NCBI RefSeq assembly: GCF_964340395.1
Contig: NC_135549.1
Location: 26,425,095-26,489,094 of the forward strand
Origin: Glandiceps talaboti
Lineage: Eukaryota; Hemichordata; Enteropneusta; Spengelidae
Direction: 5' to 3'
DNA: 64,000 nucleotides
Below the pieces are notes generated by a model. It was given only the letters and a program-made list of their open reading frames with translations, did not search any database and was not told where the DNA came from. Positions 12,687-21,399 of the stretch are shown here, piece by piece (position 1 is the first letter of the stretch; the number at the start of each line of letters is the position of its first letter). The translations under genes were made by a program, and so were the position numbers.

Positions 12687-12966
12687 TTCACAGCAAGGTC
12701 AAAATGGCAGCTTCGAACGATGTCGTCTGCCAACCTCAAGAGAAGAGAGCAAGATTTTCATGAGGTATATTATAAAACACATATTGCCTGGCCTATATTT
12801 GGCCTATAGCACCCGTTTATTACCCCCTCGTGACTGTGAGTTACCAGAATTACATGCTATTTCCTGAGGCCGAAGGCCGAGGGAAATAGCATGTGATTCT
12901 GGTAACTCACAGTCCCCCGGGTGTAATAAACAGGTGCTATAGCCCTCATGGCCAGGCAATATGTGT
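12687..12966. mobile_element. Palindromic MITE-like insertion in the minisatellite, copy 1
   Basis: About 280 bp that does not match the array. The arms AACACATATTGCCTGGCC (near 12776) and GGCCAGGCAATATGTGTT (near 12949) are inverted. Nested inside are a second inverted pair around GACTGTGAGTTACCAGAAT / ATTCTGGTAACTCACAGTC and a central GAGGCCGAAGGCC. The first ~90 bp (12687-12775) is outside the palindrome and includes a 19-codon frame at 12704-12763. Flanking units are partly replaced, so no clean target duplication is visible. Confidence 0.75.
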
Positions 12967-13169
12967 TCAATATACATATACCTAGTGACAATATCCACAT
13001 TAATATTTCCCTCTATGGTCACTTTCACCATAAGGGGAAATATACATACACATGTACCTAGTGAAAATATACACATTAATATTTCTCCCTATGGTCACTT
13101 TCACATAAGGGGAAATATACATACACATGTACCTAGTGAAAATATACACATTAATATTTCTCCCTATGG

Positions 13170-14497
13170 TCATTTAAACCATAAGGGGAAATATACATAT
13201 ACATGTACCTAGCGACAATATACACATTAAAATTTCTCCCTATGGTCACTTTCACTATAAGGGGAAATATACATATACCTAGTGAAAATATACACATTAA
13301 TATTTCTCCCTATGGTCATTTTAACCAAAAGGGGAAATATACATATATATACATGTACCTAGTGAAAATATACACATTAATATTTCTCCCTATGGGCACA
13401 TGTACTATAAGGGGAAATATACATGTACATGTATCTAGTGAAAATATACACATTAATATTTCTCCCTATGGGCACATGTACTATAAGGGGAAATATACAT
13501 GTACATGTACCTAGTGACAATATACACATTAATATTTCTCCCTATGGTCATTTAAACCATAAGGGGAAATATACATATACATGTACCTAGTGAGAATATA
13601 CACATTAAAATATCTCCCTATGGTCACTTTCACTATAAGGGGAAATATACATATACATGTACCTAGTGACAATATACACATTAAAATTTCTCCCTATGGT
13701 CACTTGTACTATAAGGGGAAATATACATGTACCTAGTGACAATATACACATTTTAATATTTCTCCCTATGGTCATTTTAACCAAAAGGGGAAATATACAT
13801 ATACATGTACCTAGTGAAAATATACACATTAATATTTCTCCCTATGGTCATTTAAACCATAAGGGGAAATATACATATACATGTACCTAGTGACAATATA
13901 CACATTAAAATTTCTCCCTATGGTCACTTTCACTATAAGGGGAAATATACATATACATGTACCTAGTGAAAATATACACATTAATATTTCTCCCTATGGT
14001 CATCTAAACCATAAGGGGAAATATACATATACATGTACCTAGTGACAATATACACATTAAAATTTCTCCCTATGGTCACTTTCACTATAAGGGGAAATAT
14101 ACATATACATGTACCTAGTGAAAATATACACATTAATAGTTCTCCCTATGGTCACTTTCACTATAAGGGGAAATATACATATACATGTACCTAGTGAAAA
14201 TATACACATTAAAAGTTCACAGCAAGGTCAAAATGGCAGCTTCGAACGATGTCGTCTGCCAACCTCAAGAGAAGAGAGCAAGATTTTCATGAGGTATATT
14301 ATAAAACACATATTGCCTGGCCTATATTTGGCCTATAGCACCCGTTTATTACCCCCTCGTGACTGTGAGTTACCAGAATTACATGCTATTTCCTGAGGCC
14401 GAAGGCCGAGGGAAATAGCATGTGATTCTGGTAACTCACAGTCCCCCGGGTGTAATAAACAGGTGCTATAGCCCTCATGGCCAGGCAATATGTGTTC
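13170..14497. repeat. Higher-order duplication inside the minisatellite
   Basis: The stretch from about 13.17 kb repeats the variant order of about 11.41-12.97 kb, including the rare unit with TACCTAGCGA (11450 and 13209). Segments 11848-12072 and 13605-13829 are identical (offset 1757), while the insertion copies are offset by 1529. The 228-bp difference is exactly three 76-bp units, so the second copy has lost three monomers. Confidence 0.85.
14216..14495. mobile_element. Palindromic MITE-like insertion, copy 2
   Basis: Essentially identical to 12687-12966, including the AACACATATTGCCTGGCC arm and the 19-codon frame. It was copied with the surrounding array rather than by a second transposition, because the flanking junctions are the same. 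Confidence 0.8.
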
Positions 14498-14679
14498 AAT
14501 ATACATATACCTAGTGACAATATCCACATTAATATTTCACTCTATGGTCACTTTCACCATAAGGGGAAATGATACATACATGTATACCTAGTGACAATAT
14601 ACACATTAAAATTTCTCCCTAAGGTCACTTTTACTATAAGGAGAAATATACATATACCTAGCGACAACATATACATATA

Positions 14680-14735
14680 AATTTCCTCCTATGGTCACAT
14701 TTCCTGACTTGAGTTTGTGCTCATTGATTGCCAAA
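14680..14735. repeat. Left copy of an inverted repeat bounding 14.7-17.0 kb
   Basis: The last degenerate array unit runs into TCCTGACTTGAGTTTGTGC and TCATTGATTGCCAAAA. The reverse complement of this whole ~50-bp junction recurs at 16927-16978, again next to a minisatellite-like unit in reverse orientation. The 2.2 kb between the copies holds the SET exon and a LINE fragment. Confidence 0.8.
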
Positions 14736-14887
14736 AGTTTTCACTCGTCACTATATTGGGAATAGAAATGATATGTTTATGGCAACTTAAACCTTTTTCT
14801 GCTATCAGAGGTAGTATATTACTCGATAGTGAGATATTTTCGGCTACCATTAATTTTGCTATTTAGGATACAGGAGATTGCACCAAC

Positions 14888-15084
14888 CTGTTTTTGCTCC
14901 CATGGCAAATTCTTCACACCATAATCACAGAGAATTTCTTCTCCTTCTTCAATATCTTTAATTGTGAAGAGGCAAAGCACTGGTGATCCATCCAATTTAA
15001 GTAATTTCATTTTGGAATTTGGTACCCCATGATTTACCAAACGCCCCATACATGAGTTTGGTTCTTCTAGCTGTAGCATCGATA
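14888..15084 (-). CDS. SET-domain exon, KMT5A (SETD8)-like
   Basis: 197 nt between a TTCTTTTTTACAG acceptor (above 15084) and a CAG|GTTGGT donor (14887-14885). It encodes the C-terminal half of a SET domain. GRLVNH corresponds to the S-adenosylmethionine-binding GRLINH/NHS motif. SKMKLLKLDGSPVLCLFTI is the usual strand-turn segment. DIEEGEEILCDYG holds the conserved GEE and DYG residues (catalytic Tyr), and LPWE matches the WPWR-type end seen in KMT5A-like proteins. In human KMT5A this enzyme class methylates histone H4 Lys20. Substrate here is unknown. The N-terminal half of the SET domain was not found, so this could be a real exon of a spread-out gene or a stranded fragment. Confidence 0.75.
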
Positions 15085-15116
15085 CTGTAAAAAAGAACAC
15101 ATATATCAGATTCTCA

Positions 15117-15395
15117 TCTTGCAACATGGTTTTTGTCAAGGGAAGTCATGTCTTACTAACTTACTCAAATTTCTGGATGAAACGACACAATATGTAGATG
15201 TTATATACTTAGACTTTGCAAAGGCTTTCAACAAAGTATCCCATGTCAGATTAATTAACAAAATGGAAAACCATGGTATAACTGGTCCTGTCCTTCAGTG
15301 GGTCAAGGCATGGCTAACTGATCGTCAGCGAGTTGTCATAAATGGAACTTCATCAGCATGGAAAGCAGTCATAAGGGACTGGTCAGTTTCTTCAG
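15117..15395 (+). mobile_element. Reverse-transcriptase fragment of a Jockey/CR1-type LINE
   Basis: Encodes QHGFCQGKSCLTNLL, then VDVIYLDFAKAFNKVSH (RT motif with the first catalytic Asp in LDFAKAF) and LQWVKAWLTDRQRVVINGTS. This is a single piece covering early RT motifs. It stops before the FADD box and runs into a G-rich low-complexity stretch at 15400-15435. It starts about 30 bp upstream (in minus-strand terms) of the SET exon acceptor, so it sits in the adjacent intron. Confidence 0.8.
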
Positions 15396-15770
15396 CCTGG
15401 GGGGGGGGGGGAGGGGGTGGATTGGGAGGGGGGTCGGTCACCCTGTTTTTGACTTTTTATACAATGGCGTACCATGTATAGCTTTGTCTGAAATGTGGTA
15501 CATGTAAATATTTGTTCTTCTCCCTGTTTCTTACATAAATTCTTTAATATTAATTATTAGTTCAAGCATAACTATAAATATACATATACATGTATTACCT
15601 AGCTACCACACTAGTTACAGAACATGTCAAATTGAACTTGAAGGTTTCGTAATGACCGATAATCTTCATAGATAGTTTATAAAAGAAGTTATTAGTTAAT
15701 CTAAAATGTTCCCTACTCATCACTATGAACTTGTCAGAAGCACAGTCGCTTGTAAACTGTTATTCCTTTC

Positions 15771-15868
15771 CTAAATGGTGTTATTCTTGTCTATGACGGT
15801 CCTAATACAGAACAATGACATTATTATAGGGATTGGCGATATTCTTATAAAATTGGTAGCGATGTCAT
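15771..15868. repeat. Dispersed inverted copy of the 21.2-21.4 kb foldback element
   Basis: This is the reverse complement of about 21292-21390, sharing CTAAATGG.TTATTCTTGTC, CTATGACGGTCCTAATACAG and GGCGATATTCTTATAAAAT. Only one arm of the foldback is present here. Confidence 0.75.
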
Positions 15869-16926
15869 AAATACAACACAAGTTGGGAAACCAAGCTTGG
15901 CCAAGCCATTACCAAAACGGTGACATCCGATTTTCATCGATCCAAAAGTATTGCCAAAACACCAAATGTAACCAAAACATAACCACCCATGCCACACTTG
16001 CATATCACTGGACCAACCTGATCACTAATGTGCAACAACATCGATCTAAAATACGTTTACGATCGCGTTTCCGAAACAATACCCTCATAGTTGAAAAATA
16101 CCGCGGAATCAGGTTGACCTGTCATGTTAATGAGGTGGTGCAACGTCACTACGTTAATATAGCATGATATATTCATTCATGATGAAGAGAACTATGGCTA
16201 AACATGTCTTACAGTGCGGTTTTTTTTGACGTGGGAGCGTGATATGGTAACTGTACTGTAATCAATAATGTGTCATCCACTATGTACCCGTGTTTGGCAT
16301 GATGCAGTACTTTTCCAGACACAACAATGGCAACAAAAATGTGACATTTCTAAGTTTATACGTTGATTACAACATGACAGGACATACATTATCATATGCA
16401 TCAAATTGAAAGCAATCAGACTACGCATTTTTTTTATTCATTACACATATACTCTTAATAAGCTACATTTCCAAACATTTGCAATGTCCCATATTTGTTC
16501 AATAACCACCATCTCCAATCCACCACAACAAAACACAAGAAAGACTACAAAAATAAGACATCTTTGATAGCAAGAGAGGGAGTGCCCCCTTCTCTTCAGT
16601 ATCGACCTGAGAGGATGTCAGTAGAAGCTCCAGGGGTATTTTCCCTGAGGTTTCAGAGGTAATTTAATGAAGTATTATGTAAAGAAAATCAGTTTCTTTA
16701 ATTTTCTATATACCTTTTTTGAAAGCTGTATTTTTTTCCATGTAGCCTCCCAAAAGATGGTGTTTGTGAATGCAGTATTACCAATAAAGATAAATATGTT
16801 TATTGTGTTAATGTAGCAGAGATAAATTGTGTTAGAATTCATAGTGGTTACTAGTTGATGCAGCATTATAGAAACTTCTTTCATCTTTCCTTTCTTTTTC
16901 CTTTAGCAGGCTAACATTTTATCCAT
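15869..16926. other. No supportable gene; repeat and possible intron sequence
   Basis: Contains no frame with domain signatures. On the minus strand 16541-16660 has two CTCAG/GTCGAT-type sites around a polar frame, too weak to call an exon. Confidence 0.3.
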
Positions 16927-17012
16927 TTTTGGCAATCAATGAGCACAAACTCAAGTCAGGAAATGTGACCATGGGGGAAATTCATATGTATATATTTTCA
17001 CTAGGTATATGT
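16927..17012 (-). repeat. Right copy of the inverted repeat plus one reverse minisatellite unit
   Basis: Reverse complement of 14680-14735 with only a few changes, followed by ATATTTTCACTAGGTATATG, the reverse of the array unit edge. A foldback element whose ends carry the 76-bp units would give this arrangement. Confidence 0.75.
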
Positions 17013-17086
17013 ACAACTATGGAATGTAGAGAGTTGCGGTTGCTTGCATGAAGTGAGCTTCAAGCAAGGACAATTTAGGTAAAGAC

Positions 17087-17264
17087 CAATCTGATTAAAA
17101 TCCGATGTGGTGAAAGTGGCTAGATGTCCTTATTTACCTCTATTCATCGTGTTGTGACTTTGTTTTGTTCGCAGTGATTGAACAAAACAAACGTCACAAC
17201 ACGATGAATAGAGGTAAATAAGGACATCTAGCCGCTTTCACCACATCGGATTTTAATCAGATTG
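17087..17264. mobile_element. Foldback element with CAATCTGATTA termini
   Basis: Arms of about 75 bp (17087-17161 and 17189-17264) are near-perfect reverse complements. They begin CAATCTGATTAAAATCCGAT and end at TAATCAGATTG, with a 27-bp loop containing GTTTTGTTCGCAGTGATTG. The same terminal sequence bounds the element at 31130-31283. No matching target duplication is seen here. Confidence 0.85.
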
Positions 17265-17499
17265 ACCACACACGTTTGTACAGTCACACAATGTTTCGAC
17301 CAGAATTGAAGTCATCTTCTTGCTAATCAGAGGATGTATGATCATAGCAAAGATGTCAGAATTACATGTACCAAGCGAAGACAACAGTACTTGATTTGGT
17401 ATAGCATGCTTACAGGAGGCATCGTCTACCCTTGCAAGTCGATGGGAAAGCCAAAGTCAATTATTTACATGTCAGACAAACAGTTGAGTTTTAAATAAT

Positions 17500-17624
17500 G
17501 ATAAATCGATCACATGTCGAGTATTTTTTTTCAACTCTCCCAACTTTTGAGCGTAAATTTACATGAACTATTTTTCGAGGGATGACTTCATTTTGTAAAA
17601 GTAGTGCTACTTGTGCGCCTGTTG
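17500..17624 (-). CDS. Possible minus-strand exon, hypothetical
   Basis: After a TTATCCAACAG acceptor-like site (just above 17624) a frame reads AQVALLLQNEVIPRKIVHV then NLRSKVGRVEKKYSTCDR, closing with TAA about ten codons later. The composition looks protein-like, but there is no clear donor and no family match. It lies between the SET exon and the possible N-terminal exon of the minus-strand gene. It may equally be a chance frame. Confidence 0.2.
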
Positions 17625-18008
17625 GATAACAAAATAAATCATTCGAAGTACATGAATAGATACAATAATAAAACCATTTCAATACTGATTTCAGTGATCA
17701 ACAAATAACATGTTGTATGTAGCTTGAATTATAATAAGATGAAGTTGTTGTTGTTGTTGTTGTTGTTTACGAAATTGTATCTAATATTATACTTCATAAT
17801 GGTATGAGCCTCTGGTATGAGCCACACTGCCCCAGTTGATCATTATCACATGCAGTGTCCTAATCAGTAAACAGAGTCGTTGGATGTTGGATCCCATGGT
17901 GTTTATACTTTGAAAAGTTACCGACACTGATTATATTGTTTGTCTTTGCTTGAAACTTGTCTCATTCTTCATTGCCACAAGCAAGCAACCTCAACGCTGT
18001 TATTTCCA

Positions 18009-18205
18009 GAGTATATTTCTCCTTATAGTACAAGTGACCATAGGGAGAAATTTTAATGTGTACATGTATATTGTCACTAGGTATAATATGTATATTTCCC
18101 CTTACAGTGAAAGTGACCATAGGGAGAAATTTTAATGTGTATATTGTCACTAGATATATGTATATTTCCCCTTATAGCAAAAGTGACCATAGGGAGAAAT
18201 TCTTC
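18009..18205 (-). repeat. Isolated reverse-oriented copies of the 76-bp minisatellite
   Basis: Two to three units read in reverse (CCATAGGGAGAAATTTTAAT, GTGTATATTGTCACTAGGTA). They are separated from the main array by more than 3 kb, which suggests the monomer is carried by a mobile element rather than expanding only in place. Confidence 0.85.
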
Positions 18206-18467
18206 TGACAAACCATAGGAATTATTCACAAAAGAGTATTGCAGCCTGCCAGCTGAAAATGCAAGACTATCTGCTGACTGGATCTATCTGATGTCAGCAC
18301 ACCATGATTTTTGTTTTCTTAATACTTTGCTGTGTACCAAAAATTATTTTAACATGACCCTTCCCCCATTCTCCATTTGTAAAAAGTAACCCTCCTCTTT
18401 GTCCTATTTTGTAAAACATGACAATTGCATATACTGAAGGTTAACCAATCTTCCCATTATATGTATA

Positions 18468-18523
18468 CATACAAATTAAAAGATTTTGACTCTGTATTAG
18501 AAAGCAATATTTGTACATGTAAA
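18468..18523. repeat. Left copy of a 56-bp target-site duplication
   Basis: 56 bp starting CATACAAATTAAAAGATTTT recurs at 20333-20388 with only two mismatches, exactly flanking the LINE between them. Confidence 0.85.
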
Positions 18524-20332
18524 TTTACCTCCCGTTATTGGCAAGATATTTTGTTCCATTTTATATAAGAGACAGGATTTATGGTTAAATGAAAACGGTC
18601 CTATCATCGAACTACAATCAGCCTTTAAGAAATAGCGAAGTGCAATAGATAATATATTTATTCTTAATACTATTATTACAGATTATTTAGCTAAACCCAA
18701 AGGACGAATGTTTTGTGCGTAAGTCGATTTTGAAAAAGCCTTTGATAGGGTACAACACTATCTACTCTTCTATAAGTTATTCAAATCTGGTATGAAGGGA
18801 AATTACTTTCGTACTTTAATGTCAATGTATAGCAATGTTCAAGCTTGTGTTCGAACACCTCATGGTTTGACTAACTTCTTTCATTGTAATTGTGGCTTAA
18901 ACAGGGGTCTGTTATATCCCCACTTTTATTTTGCTTTTTTGTAAATGACATCGAAAGAGAACTACAAACCGAAAAATCTGCCGGAGTCTATATTGCTGGC
19001 CTAAATTTGTGGCTATTACTATTTGTAGACGATCTGGTCTTAATGAGTGATACCGTCGTTGGGCTGCAAAGATTATTAAATAAATTGTCCATGTATTGTA
19101 AACGTTGGCTCCTAAATGTAAATCATGCCAAAACTAAAATTATTGTATTTAACAAGGTGGGATAATTAAGAAAACTGAGAAATGGTTCTTAGATGGGCAC
19201 AAACTTGACGTTGTCCCTTTTTATAAATACCTCGGAATCATTATGTCGAGTAGCGGCAAATGGTATTTAGCTCAGAAAACCCTTGCACTTCAAGCCAGCA
19301 AAGCTATGTTTACTGTTCAAAACCAACTGGCTAAACTTGGAGACATACCAGTCAATGCCGCGCTTAAAGTTTTTGATGGAAAAATATCACAGATACTCAA
19401 CTATGCAGCAGAGATTTGGGGTTTTCATAAAGAAACTGACATTGAACGTGTCCATAGTAAATTTCTACGTTACATATTGGGTTTAAATCGACATATGCCA
19501 AACTGTGCTTCCCTTCCTGAAACCGGTCGTTTACAATTAATTGTTACCAGACAAATCAAAATAATCAAGTATTGGTTTAAGTTGTTAAATTTGAAACCAG
19601 ACTGCATCCTGTCTCTATGCTATAAGTATCAGTACGGAACGGCTGAAAATGATGTAAATTGTTGGGCCCTTGACGTCAAACACTTGTTATGTTGTTTTGG
19701 TTTTAGTGAAGTATGGCAGACACAGGGTGTTGGAAATGAAAATAGTTTTATCAATATATTCAAGGACAGGTGCAAGGATATCAATAGTCAACTAATACAC
19801 AGTGAAATGTTAGAAACCTCTAAACTAGACATGTATTGTAATTTCAAATCTTTATTGACCTATCATATGAGATTTACCTAGACGTAGTGGACAAAAAAGT
19901 GTTCCGCTATGCACTCTGTCGCCTTCGTACGTCATCTCATCAGCTACAAATTGAAAACTGTAGATGGGAAAGAACAAAACCCCCTAGAAGTGATCGAGTG
20001 TGTCCTTTCTGTCAAAATGGAACAATTGAAGATGAATATCATTTTTGTCTGGTCTGTCCTACATATGATGACATACAAAGGAAGTACATTCCAGATTATT
20101 TCTTCGACCCACCTGCTCTACAAAATGTATTTAAGTTCTTAATACTATTATCAACAAAACATGAACATTTAATTAGACAACTCTCATGTTATGTTCACTT
20201 TGCTTTTCAGAAAAGAGCTGAAATGATTGAAAAATCTGGATGACGGTAAACAACTGTACAACTTTTGGTTTATAAAGTTTTGTACATAAAGGCCGGTGGC
20301 CTAATATTATACGAATAAAACATTTATTCATT
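18524..20332 (+). mobile_element. 5'-truncated non-LTR retrotransposon (RT plus zinc-binding C-terminus)
   Basis: 1.8 kb bounded by the 56-bp duplication. Broken frames give RT motifs in order: VDFEKAFDRVQ (18725 on), LKQGSVISPLLFCFFVNDI (18897 on), LLLFVDDLVLMSDT (19012 on, the FADD box with Ala changed to Val) and NHAKTKIIVFNKVG. After a frame break an open stretch (19243-19881) covers the thumb-like region (AAEIWGFHKETDIERVHSKF), and 19887-20243 encodes a cysteine motif CPFCQNGTIEDEYHFCLVC near the end. The tail reads GGCCGGTGGCCTAATATTAT, AATAAAA and ATTCATTCAT. At least two frame breaks make it inactive. Related 3' ends lie at 24985-25250 and 54840-55140. Confidence 0.85.
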
Positions 20333-20388
20333 CATACAAATTAAAGGATTATGACTCTGTATTAGAAAGCAATATTTGTACATGTAAA
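20333..20388. repeat. Right copy of the 56-bp target-site duplication
   Basis: Matches 18468-18523 at 54 of 56 positions. It directly follows the LINE's ATTCATTCAT tail. Confidence 0.85.
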
Positions 20389-20459
20389 GTGACAAACAGT
20401 GAAAGACTAGCTAGTTACCTTTCTCTTATAACCACACACAATCTAGTTAGTATCTAAAA

Positions 20460-20800
20460 CATGCTTTCCATGTTGTGCATACTCTGCCTGATCTGGTCAC
20501 TTGTAAAAGTTCCTGATATCATTGTCATCATCATCATCATCGTCATCACCTTCACCTTCAGTATTGCCATTATCAGTGTCACTCATCTGACTCACTGGTA
20601 CTACTTAATTAAGTCAGTACAAGTCTCACTGTCCGTGTTCTCTATTACATTCAAAACTAAATCACCACCACCACCACCACCACCACCACCACCACCACCA
20701 CCACCACCATCATCAGCATCTACATCAGTATATGGTACGTCTCAATACTTCTTTTGCTGGCACTCATTAGAAGTTGATGTTTGTGTTGGAGTTGGCATGG
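20460..20800 (-). other. Low-complexity, possibly degenerate coding region (minus strand)
   Basis: The minus strand reads an acidic frame (DTDNGNTEGEG followed by about eight Asp) and, upstream of it, a Gly run encoded by (GGT)n followed by DLVLNVIENTDSETCTDLIK and a stop. Just beyond, another frame gives LLQVTRSGRVCTTWKACF; TRSGR is common near the ends of transposon-linked proteins. The pieces are in different frames without convincing splice sites, so I read it as decayed or chance coding sequence. The plus-strand proline run is the complement of the same (CCA)n repeat. Confidence 0.3.
20663..20709. repeat. (CCA)n / (GGT)n microsatellite
   Basis: About 15 trinucleotide copies. Confidence 0.95.
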
Positions 20801-20910
20801 AGGTACCTTGTTAATATTGGCTTAACGCTCTGTGCATACTATTCCTTTTACCTCCATGGAGTTGGCAATCCAGTTATACCTTTGTTGTTGTTGTTATTTA
20901 ATATTAACAC

Positions 20911-21096
20911 GTGTTCTTCTGATGGCGAGCCCTGTGACCTGGCAAACTTATGCTGTTCACGAAGAATTCTGTCCAACTCTTCCTTCGAGTCTATTGTCTC
21001 ACAGATACTATCAACTTTGTCATAACCAAGATATATCGGGACATCCATAACTTTATCTAAATTGTGCATTCGACGTTCGACATGTCGCGACACCAT
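20911..21096 (-). CDS. Possible N-terminal coding exon, hypothetical protein (minus strand)
   Basis: From an ATG at 21096 the frame reads MVSRHVERRMHNLDKVMDVP, then IYLGYDKVDSICETIDSKEE and LDRILREQHKFARSQGSPSE. It runs 62 codons to a weak possible donor CAC|GTGTTA at 20910. It is charged, without a signal peptide, and reads like a nuclear or cytosolic protein. I recognise no family. It is on the same strand as, and upstream of, the SET exon, so it could be that gene's first coding exon, but no phase or homology test is possible. A perfect palindrome lies about 120 bp upstream of its start. Confidence 0.4.
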
Positions 21097-21218
21097 GTCT
21101 GATAGCAGGAGGGACGAAAAGCTTCAAAAGTTCAAGCGTCACTCGACTCTGAACTCCAGTATGGCACAAACAAATCACCAACAAACTAACAGAGTCAACA
21201 ACAAAGGTCACTCTGCGA

Positions 21219-21324
21219 GCGATATTCTTATAAAATCGGTAGCGATGTCATTTCCACAGTCACACACTGTGTTGTGTGTGTGACTGTGGAAATGACATCG
21301 CTACCGATTTTATAAGAATATCGC
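21219..21324. mobile_element. Perfect foldback palindrome
   Basis: Arms of 49 bp (21219-21267 and 21276-21324) are exact reverse complements, from GCGATATTCTTATAAAATCG to GTCACACAC, with an 8-bp loop TGTGTTGT. Sequence to the right (to about 21390) is shared in reverse with 15771-15868. Probably a young MITE or snapback element. Confidence 0.9.
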
Positions 21325-21399
21325 CAATCCCTATAATAACATCATTGTTCTGTATTAGGACCGTCATAGACAAGAATAAAACCATTTAGCGGTGAACGA

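Larger units (their letters stand above)
10001..14690. repeat. 76-bp minisatellite array, about 50 copies, with a hairpin in each unit
   Basis: The landmark TACCTAGTGA recurs every 76 bp (10001, 10077, 10153 and onward). Each unit contains CTCCCTATGGT, a short variable segment and ACCATAAGGGGA, an inverted repeat that could form a hairpin. The loop has discrete variants (CACTTTC, CATCTAA, CATTTAA, CACATGT and others). The array is broken by two copies of an unrelated insertion (12687-12966 and 14216-14495). From about 14560 the units are degenerate. Open frames inside the array are periodic artefacts. The array lies in what would be an intron of the minus-strand SET gene. Confidence 0.97.

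Noticed and set aside
10098-14396. Many open frames of 60-100 codons in the minisatellite (MYLVTIYTLKF..., MCIFSLGTCIC...)
   Set aside because: They are periodic by-products of the 76-bp repeat, appear on both strands and have no codon-level conservation beyond the DNA repeat.
10001-14690. Regular array resembling a CRISPR array
   Set aside because: Units are 76 bp with nearly identical whole sequence and no unique spacers, and the context is an intron-rich animal genome.
20461-20814. + strand frame starting MLSMLCILCLIWSLVKV with a proline run, looking like a signal peptide
   Set aside because: The hydrophobic part comes from AT-rich and (ATC)n sequence, the prolines from (CCA)n; there is no phase-1 donor to join the Link exons.
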